A stretch of DNA of 64,000 nucleotides from Chamaelirium japonicum (GCA_947650365.1 OX393553.1:37613947-37677946), one strand, 5' to 3'. Numbered from the stretch's first letter, positions 1 through 11,500 are shown. Notes: generated by a model from the sequence alone, not told the origin. Numbers and translations are program-made.

Positions 1-1092
1 CCACAGCAGCAGCCGTAGGAGTGTCCATTTCAGTCAGTGTGCCTAGAACACTCCCCATCCGACTAAGAGCATAAAAGGATCATAGTTTATCCTGCAGATT
101 AGGGAACCTAACCCGCAATGGAATTTTCGTTAACAACTCCCTGCCATACTGAAGATCGCTAGACCACTTCCGTAGGACAATGGGTCGCCCTTGGAAATGC
201 CACGGCCCCCTTCCAAAATTCTGGAGCAGTCATCATAGTTAGCAAATTTCAAGAGGAAAAGCCCATTCTCTCGGGAGAACATTTCCATGCCTTGCTTGGG
301 CTGCCATAGTCGCAACACAATGGCCTTGAGGTGAGGGAAGAAAGGACGCTTACCAAGAACAAAACCCACAAGAGAATGGTTCCAAAAACTTTCAGTTTTA
401 GCAAGTTCAGACCTTGGACAAATTGCCACTCGCTTACCCTCAAAAACACCAGGCTCAATGAATATGAGCTTGTGATCTGCTGCAGAAATGACAAAGGATT
501 TCGGGTAAAGGCCCCATGCATTACCAGCAGTTGGGAGGGGTTAAGGTCCTGCAGCTACAGTCTTCGGAATGGCACCATTTCCTGTAGGCTGGCTGGAGTT
601 CAGCAATGCACCGAACACCTGGTATGCATTACTTCCTGCAGTTAGGCGTGAGTCCAGCGATAAATCAAGCACCTTATGTGCACAGTTAGGCTCAGCAGAT
701 TTCAAAACTGAATCAACACAATCCCACAAACCTTCAGCTGGTCCCGCAGCACGTGCCCCATTTGAAACTGTCATTCCTTCAAGCACCTTCTGGGCACCAA
801 CCTTACGTGCTCCATCTGGTAGAACAACATCACATGCCCGCATCGAGCTCAATCTGGGCAGCATCAATCGCCACTCCAACAGCTTCTCCACGTGTGGTAC
901 CCGATCTGGACCCCAATACCACAGCCACCCGGTATGAGGTTCCAGAGCAGGTACCCGATCCTTTGTCCGGCAGGTTGTGTAATCGAATCTCGTGGACTTT
1001 CCTCCTGTCTTTCTTATGTGCTTATCTCTCGTCTTTATTGTGGGTTTATCCATGCTCCTATGTGGCAATGTTAAAGGCAGAGTAAGATTCAA
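1..1092 (-). pseudogene. LINE ORF1 remnant with DUF4283 domain
   Basis: Reading the minus strand from about 480 down to 1 gives a decayed DUF4283 domain, the N-terminal domain of plant L1-type LINE ORF1 proteins that precedes a zinc knuckle. Recognisable pieces are SLVGFVLGKRPFFPHL, then LRLW, ENGLFLLKF and, after a one-base frameshift near 215, GPWHFQGRPIVLRKW followed by GRELLTKIPLRVRFPNLQ. An in-frame stop falls near 90. The stretch 541-1092 is an open but unrecognised minus-strand frame directly upstream and may be the ORF1 leader. The copy runs off the window start, so the ORF2 end is not visible here. Known: this domain is typical of plant LINE ORF1 and of captured relatives. Inference: dead LINE copy. 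Confidence 0.65.
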
Positions 1093-1782
1093 ACCATGGT
1101 CTATCTTTTGTTCCGAAAACTATTGAGCAATGTACTTATTATCTGTGGAAGCAGGAGCACCAATCCAAATAGGACAAATTACAAGCACTAATGAGAGGTG
1201 TATTCGTTATTCGTGAATATATTCATGAATAACAGAAAGCAAAGAATATAGAAAGAAAACACATCACAAGCACGAGACAGTGAGTTACATGGAAAACCCA
1301 AATCGAGAAACACCACAGGTGGCATTCCTATCTAATTGAGGTATATGTGTTAAAATAGATTCTTGAACCGTGTGGCATTGATCGCCAAGGGCGACAACAC
1401 GATCGCTAGGTCATCAACCGCATCGGACCCCGCCCACGCTCCGCACCCGTACGCCCCGCATCGCCTGCCATTGCATCCGCAAGTCCAATGACACAGAGAA
1501 GGCAGAGAAGAAAAGAAAGAAAATAAAGAAAGAATTAAAAGAAATAAAGAAAAGAAAGAAAAAAGAAGAAAGAGAAAGGAGGAGTCATCGTACCTAACCC
1601 ATGACGACTCCGTCTCGAACTCTCGCAGTGCCTTTGTCACCATCCTTGGCCATGACGACTTGCCATCAATATCATGTTCCCGTACCGAGGAGGTCACAAC
1701 TCTCCACTGAAGCCCGTCACGATCATCCTCGCGCTCCCGTCGCCCTTGGGCTCCTCGCAAAGGTCGCCTTCGATGCGTGCAC
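1093..1782. other. Intergenic, no gene seen
   Basis: No supported coding region. It holds an A/G-rich stretch at about 1500-1590 (runs of AAAGAAAG type) and short open frames without recognisable content. It ends at the boundary of the solo LTR. Confidence 0.5.
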
Positions 1783-2350
1783 TGTGGGGGATGATCCTCG
1801 TGCCGACCCGGGGACTCCGCCCAACAGTCAATCGATTCAACGTCGGAAGTTCGAGCGTTAGGCTTTTAGACTTGAGCTTCGAAGTGATTGAAGGCTTGTG
1901 GACTTAGGTTTAGAAGTAGATGAGAGAGAGACTTGAGAGTTAACACGAGATGTGATCTCGGAGTTCAGCCGAAGCCAACATCTCCATGCTATAAGGTGCA
2001 ACCTGAATTCACTAACACTTTGAAAAGTAGTGACCTCGACAGGCAGAGTATCACTTGTCTTAGATGAAGAAGAGATGTCAGAGCTCTGGTTTTTGAAAGT
2101 CTTGATCTGGAAATCAGATAATCGACTTGGAATACATATCTGGTCTGCTATTTATAGAGGTTTGGAAAATATCCGGGGTCTGGGCGGTTTCTGCAGTTGC
2201 TTCGACAGGCTCCAAGCAGAGCTGGTGGGTCTCATTGTTGTCATTGTGGACCCCTAGGTAGGGCTAGTGGGTCCTGTCATCGTCATTATGGACCCCCAGG
2301 CAGGGCTAGTGGGTCCCGTCTTCGGGCGTTGGCCAAATTTTGCACCCACA
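1783..2350 (-). mobile_element. Solo LTR of the Tat-type gypsy family (same family as 44140-56774)
   Basis: On the minus strand this begins TGTGGGTGCAAAATTTGGCC at 2350 and ends with the counterpart of ...TTTCCCCCACA at 1783, matching the LTRs at 44140-44825 and 56123-56774 along most of their length but with many substitutions. Shared landmarks are the GTGGGTCC/GACCC repeats of about 43 bp (2230-2330), the TATTTATAG box, AGAGCTCTGGTTTTTGAAA, and GATGTGATCTCGGAGTTCAG near the 3' end. Flanking pentamers TGCAC (1778-1782) and CGCAC (2351-2355) differ at one base, which fits an old target duplication. No internal region is attached on either side, so it is a solo LTR from recombination between the two LTRs. 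Confidence 0.8.
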
Positions 2351-2609
2351 CGCACCATCTTCAAGCAAGGGAGTCCACAACGAAGAAGATGGTTGAAACC
2401 CAAGGAGGGCTCTTCGCTCACAAGCCGCTAAAAGTCCTTCATTTTCAAGCACCAAAGCTCTCCAAGACACCGAAGCTCCCGCGCTAGCAAACGATGAAGA
2501 AAACAAAGGGGCGGGGGGTCCTTAAAAGGACCTCAATCCCATGCAAATACACAATCAAGGCCAACTGCTATGCGTTTTTTGCGAGCACACTTAACCTTGA
2601 GGGGGCATT
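2351..2609 (+). mobile_element. 3' end of the internal region of a gypsy-like element, with polypurine tract
   Basis: Immediately before the LTR that starts at 2610 lies TTGAGGGGGCA (about 2597-2607), a polypurine-tract-like sequence in the correct place and strand. The preceding 240 bp are unrecognised and presumably untranslated internal sequence, interrupted upstream by the solo LTR at 1783-2350. Confidence 0.45.
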
Positions 2610-3246
2610 TGTGGGCATCGAAATTAGCCCATGGGATCAAACCCGACCCACACATAACGGCCCGCACACAAACACAACCCACACAATGGCCGCGCATGGA
2701 ACTTGGCTTGCGCACACCAGTTCGCGAAAGAAATAGACCGGACTCGACACGAGTGGATCCAAAGCGGGCCCACCCAAGCAAGTGGACCCACTGGGCCCAC
2801 CACCCAAAGCCAAAAAGGGGACGGGTAGGCCCACCCGAAATTGGGGCCCATCGGCCCCCTTTCTCGAAAACCATGCTCTACAATTTTTGGGGAGGTGTGA
2901 CCGGCCAAAGGGGTAAGAAAGAACGAGAAAGAAAAGAAATAGAAAAAAAGGAAACAAACCACCATACGGGGGGGTAGCTCAGACGTCTATGCAACCGTAG
3001 ATCTGCGCCGATCCCTCGATCCGATAAACCAAATTCAAAGTCGTGTCAACATCGATTGAATATGCAATGATGACTCATATCTTAAAAGATTGAGCTATAT
3101 CTTGTCCATAACCGCCGCTACATAAAAGGAAGAAAATAAAGAATGTTTTTTTTCCAAAAAATAAAGATAAATCCCAATGGTTATGGGGAGAGATTTAAAG
3201 GATTCAAAAATTGTAGCCATATCTCTCCCATCCTCCCCCCTTTGCT

Positions 3247-3254
3247 TATAAAAA
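3247..3254 (+). promoter_or_regulatory. TATA box of the gypsy LTR
   Basis: TATAAAAA after a C/T-rich block (CCTCCCCCCTTTGCT). The second copy of this LTR has TATAAATA at the equivalent place (63406-63413). Position and conservation between copies support the LTR's U3/R promoter. Confidence 0.6.
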
Positions 3255-4516
3255 GAGAGGTGGGGGAATGGATTCAAAGGTTGAAAGATGAAAAGTTAGA
3301 GGCTTGAAGGCTCTGCAAAGGAGGAGACGCTAACGCTCGATGACCCAAGGCCTTACAAGGCACGGATAAGCGCATCCCGAGGGAATGACTTAGCCCACAA
3401 AGTCCTTGTCGATGTAAATACCTTGCACAAGAAGATGAAAGCTTTGGTTCCTCGCGTGAAGAAGAAAGCTTGGAAAAGAATGCCCGGAGTCGGCATCACC
3501 TTGTCGTCTCCAACCATCTTCAACTTCGAAGATGCCCAAAAGCATAAGCCGTAGAAGAAGAGCAAAGATGACATCACCCTATCGTCTTCAATACGTCTTC
3601 AACTTCGAGAACACCCAAAAGCAAAGGCCGGAGAAGAAGACTGAAGATCGTTGCTACACCCGCCGTCTTCAACAAAAGCCGACGTGACAACCTTAGCACA
3701 GTTCCAGTGCTACACCTTCCATCTTCATCAACAAAAGCTGACACTACAACCATCGCACGGAGATCGGTGCTACACCCGCCATCTTCGAAAGAAGCCTTCG
3801 ACTCCGCAAACACCAAAGAAGCCCGGAGAAGGAGAGAAGTAAAGTCGACGCCACAATAGTCGTTGCTAAAGTTCCATCCCCAAAAAGAGAAAGTCAGAAG
3901 AATAAAAAAGGCTCGAAGACATTGCCAACGCCATTCGAGGAGAAGATCAAGCCAAAGCAAGAAGCCAAAGCAAAACGCCGGTAAAGTCCATGCCAAAGTA
4001 ACACACATTCTTGCCGATATGACGCAAAGTTCGGAAGAACTAAAACACCACAAGCCTCTTTGTCTACGTTCAAGCGCAAGTGCCAAAGCAAAGCAAAAGC
4101 TAAAGCCACGCCAAAGCCAAAGCCAAAGCCAAAGCAAAAGCAAAAGCCAAAGTCGACGACAAAAGCAAGATTGATGCCGTGAAACGACAATCAATGACGT
4201 TGAGTTCAAGCAAGAGCCGAGGGAGACACAAAGATCAAGAAAACGATGCCAAAAGCCCAATAGTCGAGAAATCGCAAAGCACGAAAGGGACAAAAAAGTA
4301 AAGGACAAACCATTCGACCTCTCAAGAAATCTGAAACTTGTTAAAGACTTCTGTCCTTGGCAACTCCTCCAGAGCTCTCGCACGAAGTAACGTGGAGACA
4401 AGGATCAAGGGGACCCTACAGAGGATCTCTCCCTTAATCTCCTGATCAAACTCTTAGCCGCACCAGCACATCACCTCCGAGTCATCGAGAACCGGCTTTG
4501 TAATCTTCGTGCGCAC

Positions 4517-4522
4517 AATAAA
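4517..4522 (+). promoter_or_regulatory. Possible polyadenylation signal of the LTR
   Basis: AATAAA near the end of the long LTR, followed by a T-rich tract (4533-4541). Consistent with the R-region 3' end, though such hexamers are common. Confidence 0.35.
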
Positions 4523-4552
4523 GACGACCCGTATTTTTTTTCCACGCATACA

Positions 4553-5290
4553 ATGACTCTTCCAGATGCGTTTGGCGAAGGAGCATCTAAAGAGGACATA
4601 TTACACCGTCTCATCCTCGAAATTGCAGAACGTGCACTTGAAGTTCGTTACCGCCGAGCTGGGTCTCTTCATCATATTTACTTTCATCAGAATCTTCTCC
4701 CTCGCTGCTAGATTTGAAAAAAAATGTGAATTCTATGCGAAACCCTCGTCTTCCAAATCAGTGAAGCAGTGGGGGTCGTCTTATGCAAAAAGTGTTGTGT
4801 AAAACGTTTTAACTCTAAAGAGGCTTGAAGTGTCCCATCTCCATATGGATATGTCCCGATGTCCTACCAGAGTGATAGGTTCGAGCAGATGGGTGAGGGC
4901 GTCTATCTCTGCTTGAAGGTTTACCTACAGGTCTCTTCGGAGCTTTAGATTCCGTCTCCTCGTTCTATGGTTGAAGTAAGAAGATCATGATATTGTACAG
5001 CCTCTAGAAACCACTGCTTCGTAAAGTCGGGGGTACAGATCTTTCAAGGGGACCTCACCAAGCCATATGTCTCCCCAAAAAACTTGTGAAAGTATCGTCA
5101 CCTATGACGATCTTGCATCCTTGACTGTATGCTATCCCGGTCTTGATAACTCCCTTTCAAAAAGGTGATATCTTTCCGGATTTTCTGGTTGAAGGGGATT
5201 GAATCTTCGAAAATATCTATCTAATAGGATTTGTTTCCATCCTGCTCTGTCTGACTAGCTGTAATCGCCACCGCCATTCTTCCAAGAGGG
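4553..5290 (-). pseudogene. LINE ORF2 remnant: post-RT segment and zf-RVT domain
   Basis: Translating the minus strand from 5290 downward gives the region after the reverse transcriptase of a plant L1-type LINE: ITFLKGVIKTGIAYSQGCK, then GDDTFTSFFGE and SPLKDLYPRLYEAV, the usual signature IGDG...SFW..W.G..PLK..FP.L. Farther on, VTNFKCTFCNFEDETV followed by VLFRCSFAKRIWK matches the zf-RVT zinc-binding motif (C-x2-C ... C ... IW). Several frameshifts and stops break it. The polymerase core itself is not in the window. It is not part of the ORF1 remnant at 1-1092, whose order on this strand is wrong for one element. Confidence 0.65.
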
Positions 5291-5351
5291 ATATAAATTG
5301 AGCAGGAAGATGTGTATAAACTGATCACTTGGCTTTTGTTGATGAATTGGT

Positions 5352-5668
5352 TGTTTTGGCACCCGAGTGTTCCAAAAGGCCGATCTCGTGAAGGGAGGAG
5401 GGCACATCGGGTATATTAAGAGAGGCCACCCCACTCCCCTTACCTATGTGAGACTAACCGTTCAACACCCGTCCGCACGCAAAGCATGTTTCGACGTTTG
5501 TGACGAGCCACTTGGGAGACGTTCTTGGAACAGGCCCACTTTGATACCATGTGAAAACACCCGAGTGCTCCAAAAGACCATACTCTTGATGAAGGGAGGT
5601 GAGCACAACGCTTATATTAAAAGAGCCCACCTCGCTCCCCTTACCAATGTGGGACTAACCGTTTAACA
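5352..5668 (-). mobile_element. TRIM retrotransposon (short LTRs, Met-tRNA primer site)
   Basis: Two direct repeats of about 116-119 bp, 5352-5467 and 5550-5668, share ACCCGAGTG(T/C)TCCAAAAG, GAAGGGAGG, TATATTAA and CT(A/C)CCCTTACC-type blocks and end in TTCAACA / TTTAACA. Between them is only 82 bp. Directly before the right repeat is TTTGATACCA (5540-5549), which on the minus strand reads TGGTATCAAA, a methionine-initiator-tRNA primer-binding site. That places the 5' LTR on the right and the element on the minus strand. No coding capacity. No clear 5-bp target duplication (only GGT is shared at the flanks). Confidence 0.75.
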
Positions 5669-6020
5669 GGTAGAAAATGAGACTTCGAAACCCTTAGGTT
5701 CATAAAATGTTTGCCACCTCTTGAGATTTCAGATGGATTGGGCACGAACAAGCTAGCAAAAACCCAAAACATAGATTGTCTGAAAGGGAATAACTTCTGA
5801 TTGGTTTTCAGCTACTAAATCAAAATTTACATAGACATTCAGAAATACATTTCACAAGCATTTGTTGCTTACAGAGGGAAAAAGAAATTTTATACACTTG
5901 TTTGTATCAATACCTACTTCGACAAAGATAAGTTGGTGGTGGTCTTGTTGATGTCTGCCCTTGAAGGACTTGCAACCAAGTGTTCATGGGCTTGATACCA
6001 TTTCATTGGTTTGGTGTTCC
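5669..6020 (-). other. 3' flank of the NAC gene
   Basis: A/T-rich sequence downstream of the NAC stop codon, presumably 3' UTR and terminator. No further gene seen. Confidence 0.5.
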
Positions 6021-7857
6021 TCAAACATTTTGATATCCTGATCGCCAAATGGATTCGTGATCGAATGGCTGCTGCTGCTGCTGCTGCGACTGATCCGCAG
6101 CTTTCGATGAAGAACCGGGGAAAATTGGTTTTGATTCGGCTCCGAACGAAGGGTCTCCTTGCCCGAAAAACGGGTTCAAGCTCGCAATGTTGGCAGATTC
6201 TAGAGATTGACAACCATTGTAGGGAAAGGGCTTCAAGGCCGCCGGAGTTGCTGTGAAGCTCGAGCCTAGAAGGTTCGATTGCCACGGAAACAGAGGTCGA
6301 TTCGTGGCCTCTCGAGCCAAGACCCAATTCATGTACAGGTTCATGTCGATCCTGTTATCGATGCTGCTGCTGCTGTCGTTGGCCTGCATTGCGCTGGAGG
6401 GCCCCGAGGGGTTCATCAGATTATTCAGGATCGATACATCGATCTCTCCGAGCTCGCTCAGCGATGCGGTGTTGCACGGAGACTCGAGCATCGAAGGCAT
6501 GGGCGGAGTATTCGGCTGCGGTTTCTTGCCATTGGAGCTCTTCCTGAAGACTCTGCACACAACCCATTCCTCCTGTTGGTCACAAGCCAATGCCATCAAC
6601 AGCCAATTGCGCAGAGGGTTCGATGACTAACAATGTTGGGGAGTGATTCTCGTCTCATTACCTTTGTGGGTTTGTATGGGAACTTGGTCTGGAGCCTGTA
6701 CTCGTGCATCACCCAGTTGGTCTTCTCGCCCTTGGGGGCTCTCCCTCTGTAGAACACGAGGGTCTTCTTCATCCCGACCAGCATCCCGCAATGGAAGATC
6801 TCCTTGTCTTTTCCGGTGGTCTTCCAGTATCCGGCGTCCGTGGCTCGGTTGGTTCGGAAACCGGTCGGGTACTTCCGATCCCTCAAGCTGAAGAAGTACC
6901 ACTCCTTCTCTCCCATGCTCGCCTTCCCTGAATCATTCACAACCAAATTCAGAATCAGCCCAGTTCGGGAGACACCAAGATGTCAAACAAATTTTTTCAT
7001 TTATATTTTTTGATTCATTGAAAGGGGGGATCACAACCAGATCCCTAGGAGGGTCCACAGCTCGGCGGGAGCGCACATACAAGCACCGCCACATCGCCGG
7101 AGGCCTGACCAGCAACCGCCACACCGGCGGAAATCACAGAGCCGTTACACCGGCCTTACTTAATCAAAAATGGGGTCGGCCTTGGAAGGGCTCACAATGG
7201 ATGGAAGTGAATCCAAAATGGATGCCAACTTGATGTCAACCAATACATCGATTGTGAACCCACTACAACAAAAAGACACTCATAGCCGGCAGCCAATCTT
7301 AAAATGATCAATTATGTTTTTTTTTTTTAAATAATCCGATCTCTATAATCGGCTGTCTAGCCGCCGTATTAGGTATCTAATGCAGCGGTTGTTATTGGCC
7401 ACCGTATTAGGCTAAGCAAATGCGACAGCCAATCCCCCAAATTAGGAGGAACCGTTAAATGTTGATGTCCCATCGCCAAATTAGCGACAAATGTGGCCAC
7501 CTAATCGATGGTCTTTTTTAACCGTCAATCTATGATGTTTCATGTTTTAGTTGCATTGATGCATATATAAGGAGAGATTAAAGTTGATATTCGAGTAAAA
7601 AAGTTTTTTTTTTTTTTTCCGAGGAACATGAGCATCTCGGAGATTCCTAAATCAAGAAACGATCATGCGAATTGAAAGAAGTGGGGACACTAGAAATGAG
7701 TACCCGGGAGGTCCCAAGGCTCGCATTTGTTGAGATCGACGTCCGCGATGGCCCTGGTGGCGAAACCGAAGTCGGAGACCTTGCGAGTGAGATAGTAAGT
7801 GATGAGCTCCTCGTCCGTGGGGTGGAATCGGAATCCGGGGGGGAGGCTCTCCTCCAT
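6021..7857 (-). CDS. NAC-domain transcription factor, three exons
   Basis: Exons on the minus strand: 7857-7704, 6927-6662, 6572-6021; joined length 972 nt, 323 residues. Donors GTACTC (7703) and GTAATG (6661) and acceptors ATTCAG and CAACAG fit, and the frame is continuous (phases 1 and 0). NAC subdomains A to E are all visible: [19 protein letters not shown] at residues 5-23, [32 protein letters not shown] with [11 protein letters not shown], then [20 protein letters not shown] with WVMHEYRL, and EEWVVCRVF. These form the twisted beta-sheet DNA-binding domain that binds CACG-type promoter sites in the nucleus. The C-terminal half is a variable activation region ending in a Q6 run. Start choice: MEESLPPGF is the standard family N-terminus. 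The two-intron pattern is typical of NAC genes. It resembles the NAM/ANAC058-ANAC100 group; I did not see the miR164 target site that several relatives carry in the last exon. No breaks, so probably functional. Confidence 0.93.
6928..7703 (-). other. NAC intron 1 (776 bp)
   Basis: GT at 7703-7702 and AG at 6929-6928 on the minus strand. It holds a transposon fragment (next entry) and otherwise low-complexity A/T-rich sequence. Confidence 0.85.
7262..7545 (+). mobile_element. CACTA-like terminal fragment in NAC intron 1
   Basis: The sequence CACTACAACAAAAAGACAC near 7261 looks like the CACTACAA(C/G)AAAA terminus of plant En/Spm (CACTA) elements. It is followed by several imperfect subterminal-type repeats around CCACC(G/T)TATTAGG, GCGACAGCC and CACCTAATCG. 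No opposite terminus was found nearby, so it is a fragment or a decayed small element. Similar subterminal-type repeats occur at 59260-59640. Confidence 0.4.
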
Positions 7858-8541
7858 GTTGATCCAAATGTAGGTGGTAGGAGGAATCCTCTCCCCCCTT
7901 TGGGATGTGAACAAAAATGGGAGGAGGAGGAGGGGAGGGGGATGTGAGTGAGTTTAAAAGAGTTGATGTGAATGGAGGGGGAGTGTCTTTTATGGTTCTA
8001 AATAGAAAGGCTGATGCTTCTAGATCAGTTTAAATCTCATCAAACTCTTTGGAAAAAGGAGGAGGAGCCTATCACAAGGTATGGGTTGCTAAAGGGGCAT
8101 GTGGGTGCATTTTAATTACGAGATTGCCACTGTAGTAGGCAATGGGAGGCGATGAGGTCTTGTGTGAAGAGTGGGTTTTGTAGTAAATTTTGGCTAGAAG
8201 CTTGGGGGATTTGCATGGAAAGTTCAAGAGAGTATCGGTTACACTCCGGATCTCCTTGTCACCGGTCCAACCAACTCCAACCGTTTCTACCCACCCAGCC
8301 TATGACCACAGGCGGTGAGGCGACGGCTAGCCAATGGAATATGGACGTGCATCCGAGTGTGTGCTTGTACCCCTCCGATCGCCACCGCACGTGCACATGA
8401 CTTTTCTAAATTTTAGAGAGAGAGAGAGAGATTATCTTTCAAAAGAGAGATATTTTTAGAGAGAGATTACCATTCAAAAGAGAGATATTTAGAGAGAGAG
8501 AGATTACCTACAAAGAGAGATTATCTTCAAAAGAAAGATAT

Positions 8542-8594
<53 letters not shown>

Positions 8595-9583
8595 TGAATG
8601 ATTGAAAACCGAATCTTAATCATCAAGCCTTGTCCCTCTTATCCGGATTGACATTACAAACATGACCAAATAAATCAAGCTACAAAATATCATGAGTCTT
8701 ATTATTGTTAGATGTTGCTAATTGCAATTTATGAAATTCTACGATCCAATGAATACAACATCGACGGCCAGGATTCACAAGTGCAAACATAGTACGAAAG
8801 TCTTAGGGAAAGTTCATTCCATAGTATCCGGGAGTCGAACAAAGAACCTCCATAGCATAGGAGAAAGGAAGTACCTTTAAGCCAAGAGCCCATTGGTATT
8901 ATATTATTGTCCTGTGAAATTTATCCTAAGATCTTTGAGGTAATACGTCGATCTTATAAGGCCCATAGAACCATGCTCGTCTTTATCTAATCAATATTTC
9001 ATCATGTCTTCCTTCTGTAGAAAAACACTGAAAGCAATCATATTGTTTTAACGTTTGGTTATCAATTTTGATTAGTGTAACAATACTATTATTATAAATA
9101 ATTAATAGGTTTATTTAGTTTCTATTGATTTAAAATTGTTATCTTGTCATTTTTTTCTAAATACTTTCATTTTAGTATTCAGTTTTATCTCACCAATTAC
9201 CGCTACATCATCTGCAAAGTGTATATCATGATTTTCTTTCTCCATACTTCCTTCAGAGCTCTCACATTAATCGTCTTCTAAATTCACCATATTATACTTG
9301 GGACTATCATAATTTCTTCTCTTTTATTTTTCGCTCCTAGTGTACACATCCATACCTATCAACCAATGTTGTGCGATCAGAATTTCTCATGTTTTTACCT
9401 TACAACTACTACATATTGGCCTCTTTTTTCCTCTTATAAATGCCCATCTATCTTTTTTAATTGCTCAACAACTATCTCTAGCTCATATACAACCGTAAAA
9501 CCCTTGCACCCTAGAATCCGAGTCATAAGGGGAGGTCCACCGTCCACTAGAGGATATACAAAGACGATTGTTTCCCATCTATA
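7858..9583. other. NAC upstream region and intergenic DNA with GA microsatellites
   Basis: The NAC 5' leader and promoter should lie at 7858 to about 8150 (transcribed leftward). The leader is rich in CCTCC/CCCC on the minus strand. Interrupted (GA)n tracts occupy about 8414-8592. The remainder to 9583 is A/T-rich with no supported gene. Confidence 0.5.
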
Positions 9584-10314
9584 TGTTGAAGATGTGGCTC
9601 CAAACAAGCCGCATACAACTCCAAGGTTCATGTGTGAAGAAATGATGGAAGATAGAGCTCTGAAGTAAGCGGGAATCTGCCAGCCATAATTGTGCGCATG
9701 ACCTGGGCAGGTCGTGCGCATGACCTGGGCAGGTCGTGCGCACGACTAGCATCGGCATAAAAGTCGAGCAAGAAAACAAGGTTGGGTCTTGCACACGACC
9801 TCCTCAGATTGTGTGCACGACTTAATATGGCAGCATGCCTGTGAGGCAGTTCGGTATGTGTTTTCTCGTGTGATTCATTTTACAACTTGTATACAAATAT
9901 ACACCTATAAAAGAGAAGACCTAGGACGAACCTAGGAGATAAGAGAAGTTACAAGAGAGAGTAACCATCATCAAGGCAGAGGGAGAGCAATCCATGGAGA
10001 CTTGTGGGCTTCCTGAAGGGTTTTTCTTTTTGTTTCTAAGGGGCGAGAGGCTTACAGGATCTAATCTCTTGTGGGAGGGCTTCTCTTTGTGGGTGTTTAA
10101 AGAGATTGGAGAAGGGGCAAGGATCATGTACTCGGGTTATCCCCAAAATAGCGAATCCATTGATTATCGTTGTCGGATATCGTGTGTGATTTCTTTGTGC
10201 TTTGTTCTTTTGTTTTATCTTCTCAGTGGTGGAGTCATCGTCTTCTCTATGGAAGTTCCTCGCACATCGTGTTCTCTTGCTTCTTTCACGGCATGAGGGC
10301 CTCGGATCATAACA
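9584..10314 (+). repeat. 5' LTR of the copia element
   Basis: 731 bp, collinear with 11807-12461. It contains a local duplication GTGCGCATGACCTGGGCAG at about 9692-9745 that the right LTR lacks, which accounts for much of the length difference. Confidence 0.8.
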
Positions 10315-10317
10315 AAT

Positions 10318-10329
10318 TGGTATCAGAGA
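10318..10329 (+). other. Primer-binding site (initiator Met-tRNA)
   Basis: TGGTATCAGAGA, three bases after the LTR end; the standard primer site of plant copia elements. Confidence 0.8.
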
Positions 10330-10378
10330 ATCTTTTTGGTGATTTGGAGGCACCCGTTCAATAACGAAGAATTCAAAG

Positions 10379-11500
10379 ATGACAACTCAAGAATCTAACC
10401 TATAGTTCGAGTTCGAGAAGTTTGATGGCCAAATCAATATTGGCTTGTGGTAAATACAAGTTAGGGATGCGTTGATTCAAGGTGGATTGCACAAAGCTTT
10501 GACAATCGTCAAATCGGACTCGATGTCAGACGATGATTGGATTGAGTTTGATTTGAAGGCGACAAGTGTGATTCGGATGTGTTTCGCGAAGATAGTGTTG
10601 ACAAACATCTCCAGGAAGGTCTCTGTGGCAAAACTATGGGAAACGTTGGAGAGTATGTATATGACCTGGTCACTCACGAATCAATTATACCTGAAGCAAA
10701 TGATCTACGCTTTCCAGATGGCAGAAGGTACAAGAATCTCAGAGCATATCTCGGTCTTCAATCAATTGACGGAAGAACTCCTTTATATTGGTAAAGATAT
10801 AAAGGAGTCAGATAAGGCGATTCTTTTTCTGGGATCTTTACACCAATCCTACGAGTATCTGAGGTCATGATGATTTATGGGAAGAAATCTATCAAGTTGG
10901 AGGATGTCACAGGTACACTTCTCGCAAACGAACTTCGTTTGAAGGGAAAAAATGAGGCTAGTGGTGACAATCAATCCAAGGCGCTAACGGTGGTGGTGGG
11001 GGTGAAGAAGAAGAAGAGACAAGACACTTGTTGAAAGTACTGAAGATCTGGGCACTTCAAATCGGAGTGCAAGTGGAAAGGTGGAGCAAGACTGAATTGC
11101 TCAGGGTCATCCAAAGTCAAAGATGATAGATCTGTCAGTTATGTCTCGTCGAGGGATTCTGATGTGGGGGATGTTCTGATAGCTACCACTGATTCTATAT
11201 CAGATCAGAACTGGATAATCGACAGCGAGGCCATACATCATATTTGTTCATACAGGGCATGATTCGACAAGTATGCAGAGTGCGATAGTGGTAAATTAAC
11301 GGTTGGTGACGGATCTAAGGCATCGATAAGGAAAGTCGGGGATATTCGACTTGAGATGCTTGACGGGCGAGTACAGACACTCAAGGATGTACGTCATGTT
11401 ACAGGATGGAGAAAAAATATAGTCTCTCTTTCTAAGCTAGATTCCCTCGGATGCACCTTCACCGATCAGGTGGAGTTGTGGAGGTTTGGAATAGTGCCTC
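10379..11500 (+). pseudogene. Copia gag, zinc knuckle and gag-pre-integrase remnant
   Basis: A copia polyprotein start at 10379 (MTTQESNL) runs in one frame to 10868 with in-frame stops at 10403 and 10451. It contains KFDGQINIGLW, ALIQGGLHKAL, WETLESMYMTWSLTNQLYLK and FNQLTEELLYIG, the standard UBN2-type copia gag. Further on GHFKSECKWKG is a zinc-knuckle half with the first cysteines damaged, followed by NWIIDSEA(I)HHICS, DGSKASIRKVGDI and KNIVSLSKLDSLGC, the gag-pre-integrase segment with the protease DSG changed to DSE. Frameshifts and stops make it non-functional. After about 11500 only short GAG-pre-integrase scraps remain before the 3' LTR. Confidence 0.8.

Larger units (their letters stand above)
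2610..4551 (+). mobile_element. Long LTR (about 1.9 kb) of a second gypsy-like family, probably the 3' LTR
   Basis: It starts TGTGGGCATCGAAATTA and is collinear with the copy beginning at 62704 over at least 1.2 kb. Shared blocks are the GGCCCAC-rich U3, an A/G-rich tract followed by ACGTCTA(T/C)GCA(A/G)CCGTAGATC, GATGGTTATGGGG, a CCCCCTTTGC-TATA promoter and GCTTGGA(A/G)AAGAA. Downstream come imperfect repeats containing GGTGCTACACC(C/T)(G/T)CC and CGTCTTC (3640-3790) and CCAAAGC (3950-4150). An AATAAA lies at 4517-4522. The 3' end is set only approximately, just before LINE-derived sequence begins; ORFs in it are not convincing genes. Confidence 0.6.

Noticed and set aside
3574..4401. A 275-residue minus-strand frame rich in Leu/Phe/Ser
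   Set aside because: Lies over CCAAAGC and CGTCTTC repeats of the long gypsy LTR; repetitive translation, no known fold.
1..5290. One LINE spanning 1-5290
   Set aside because: ORF1 remnant and ORF2 end are both on the minus strand but in the wrong order for a single element.
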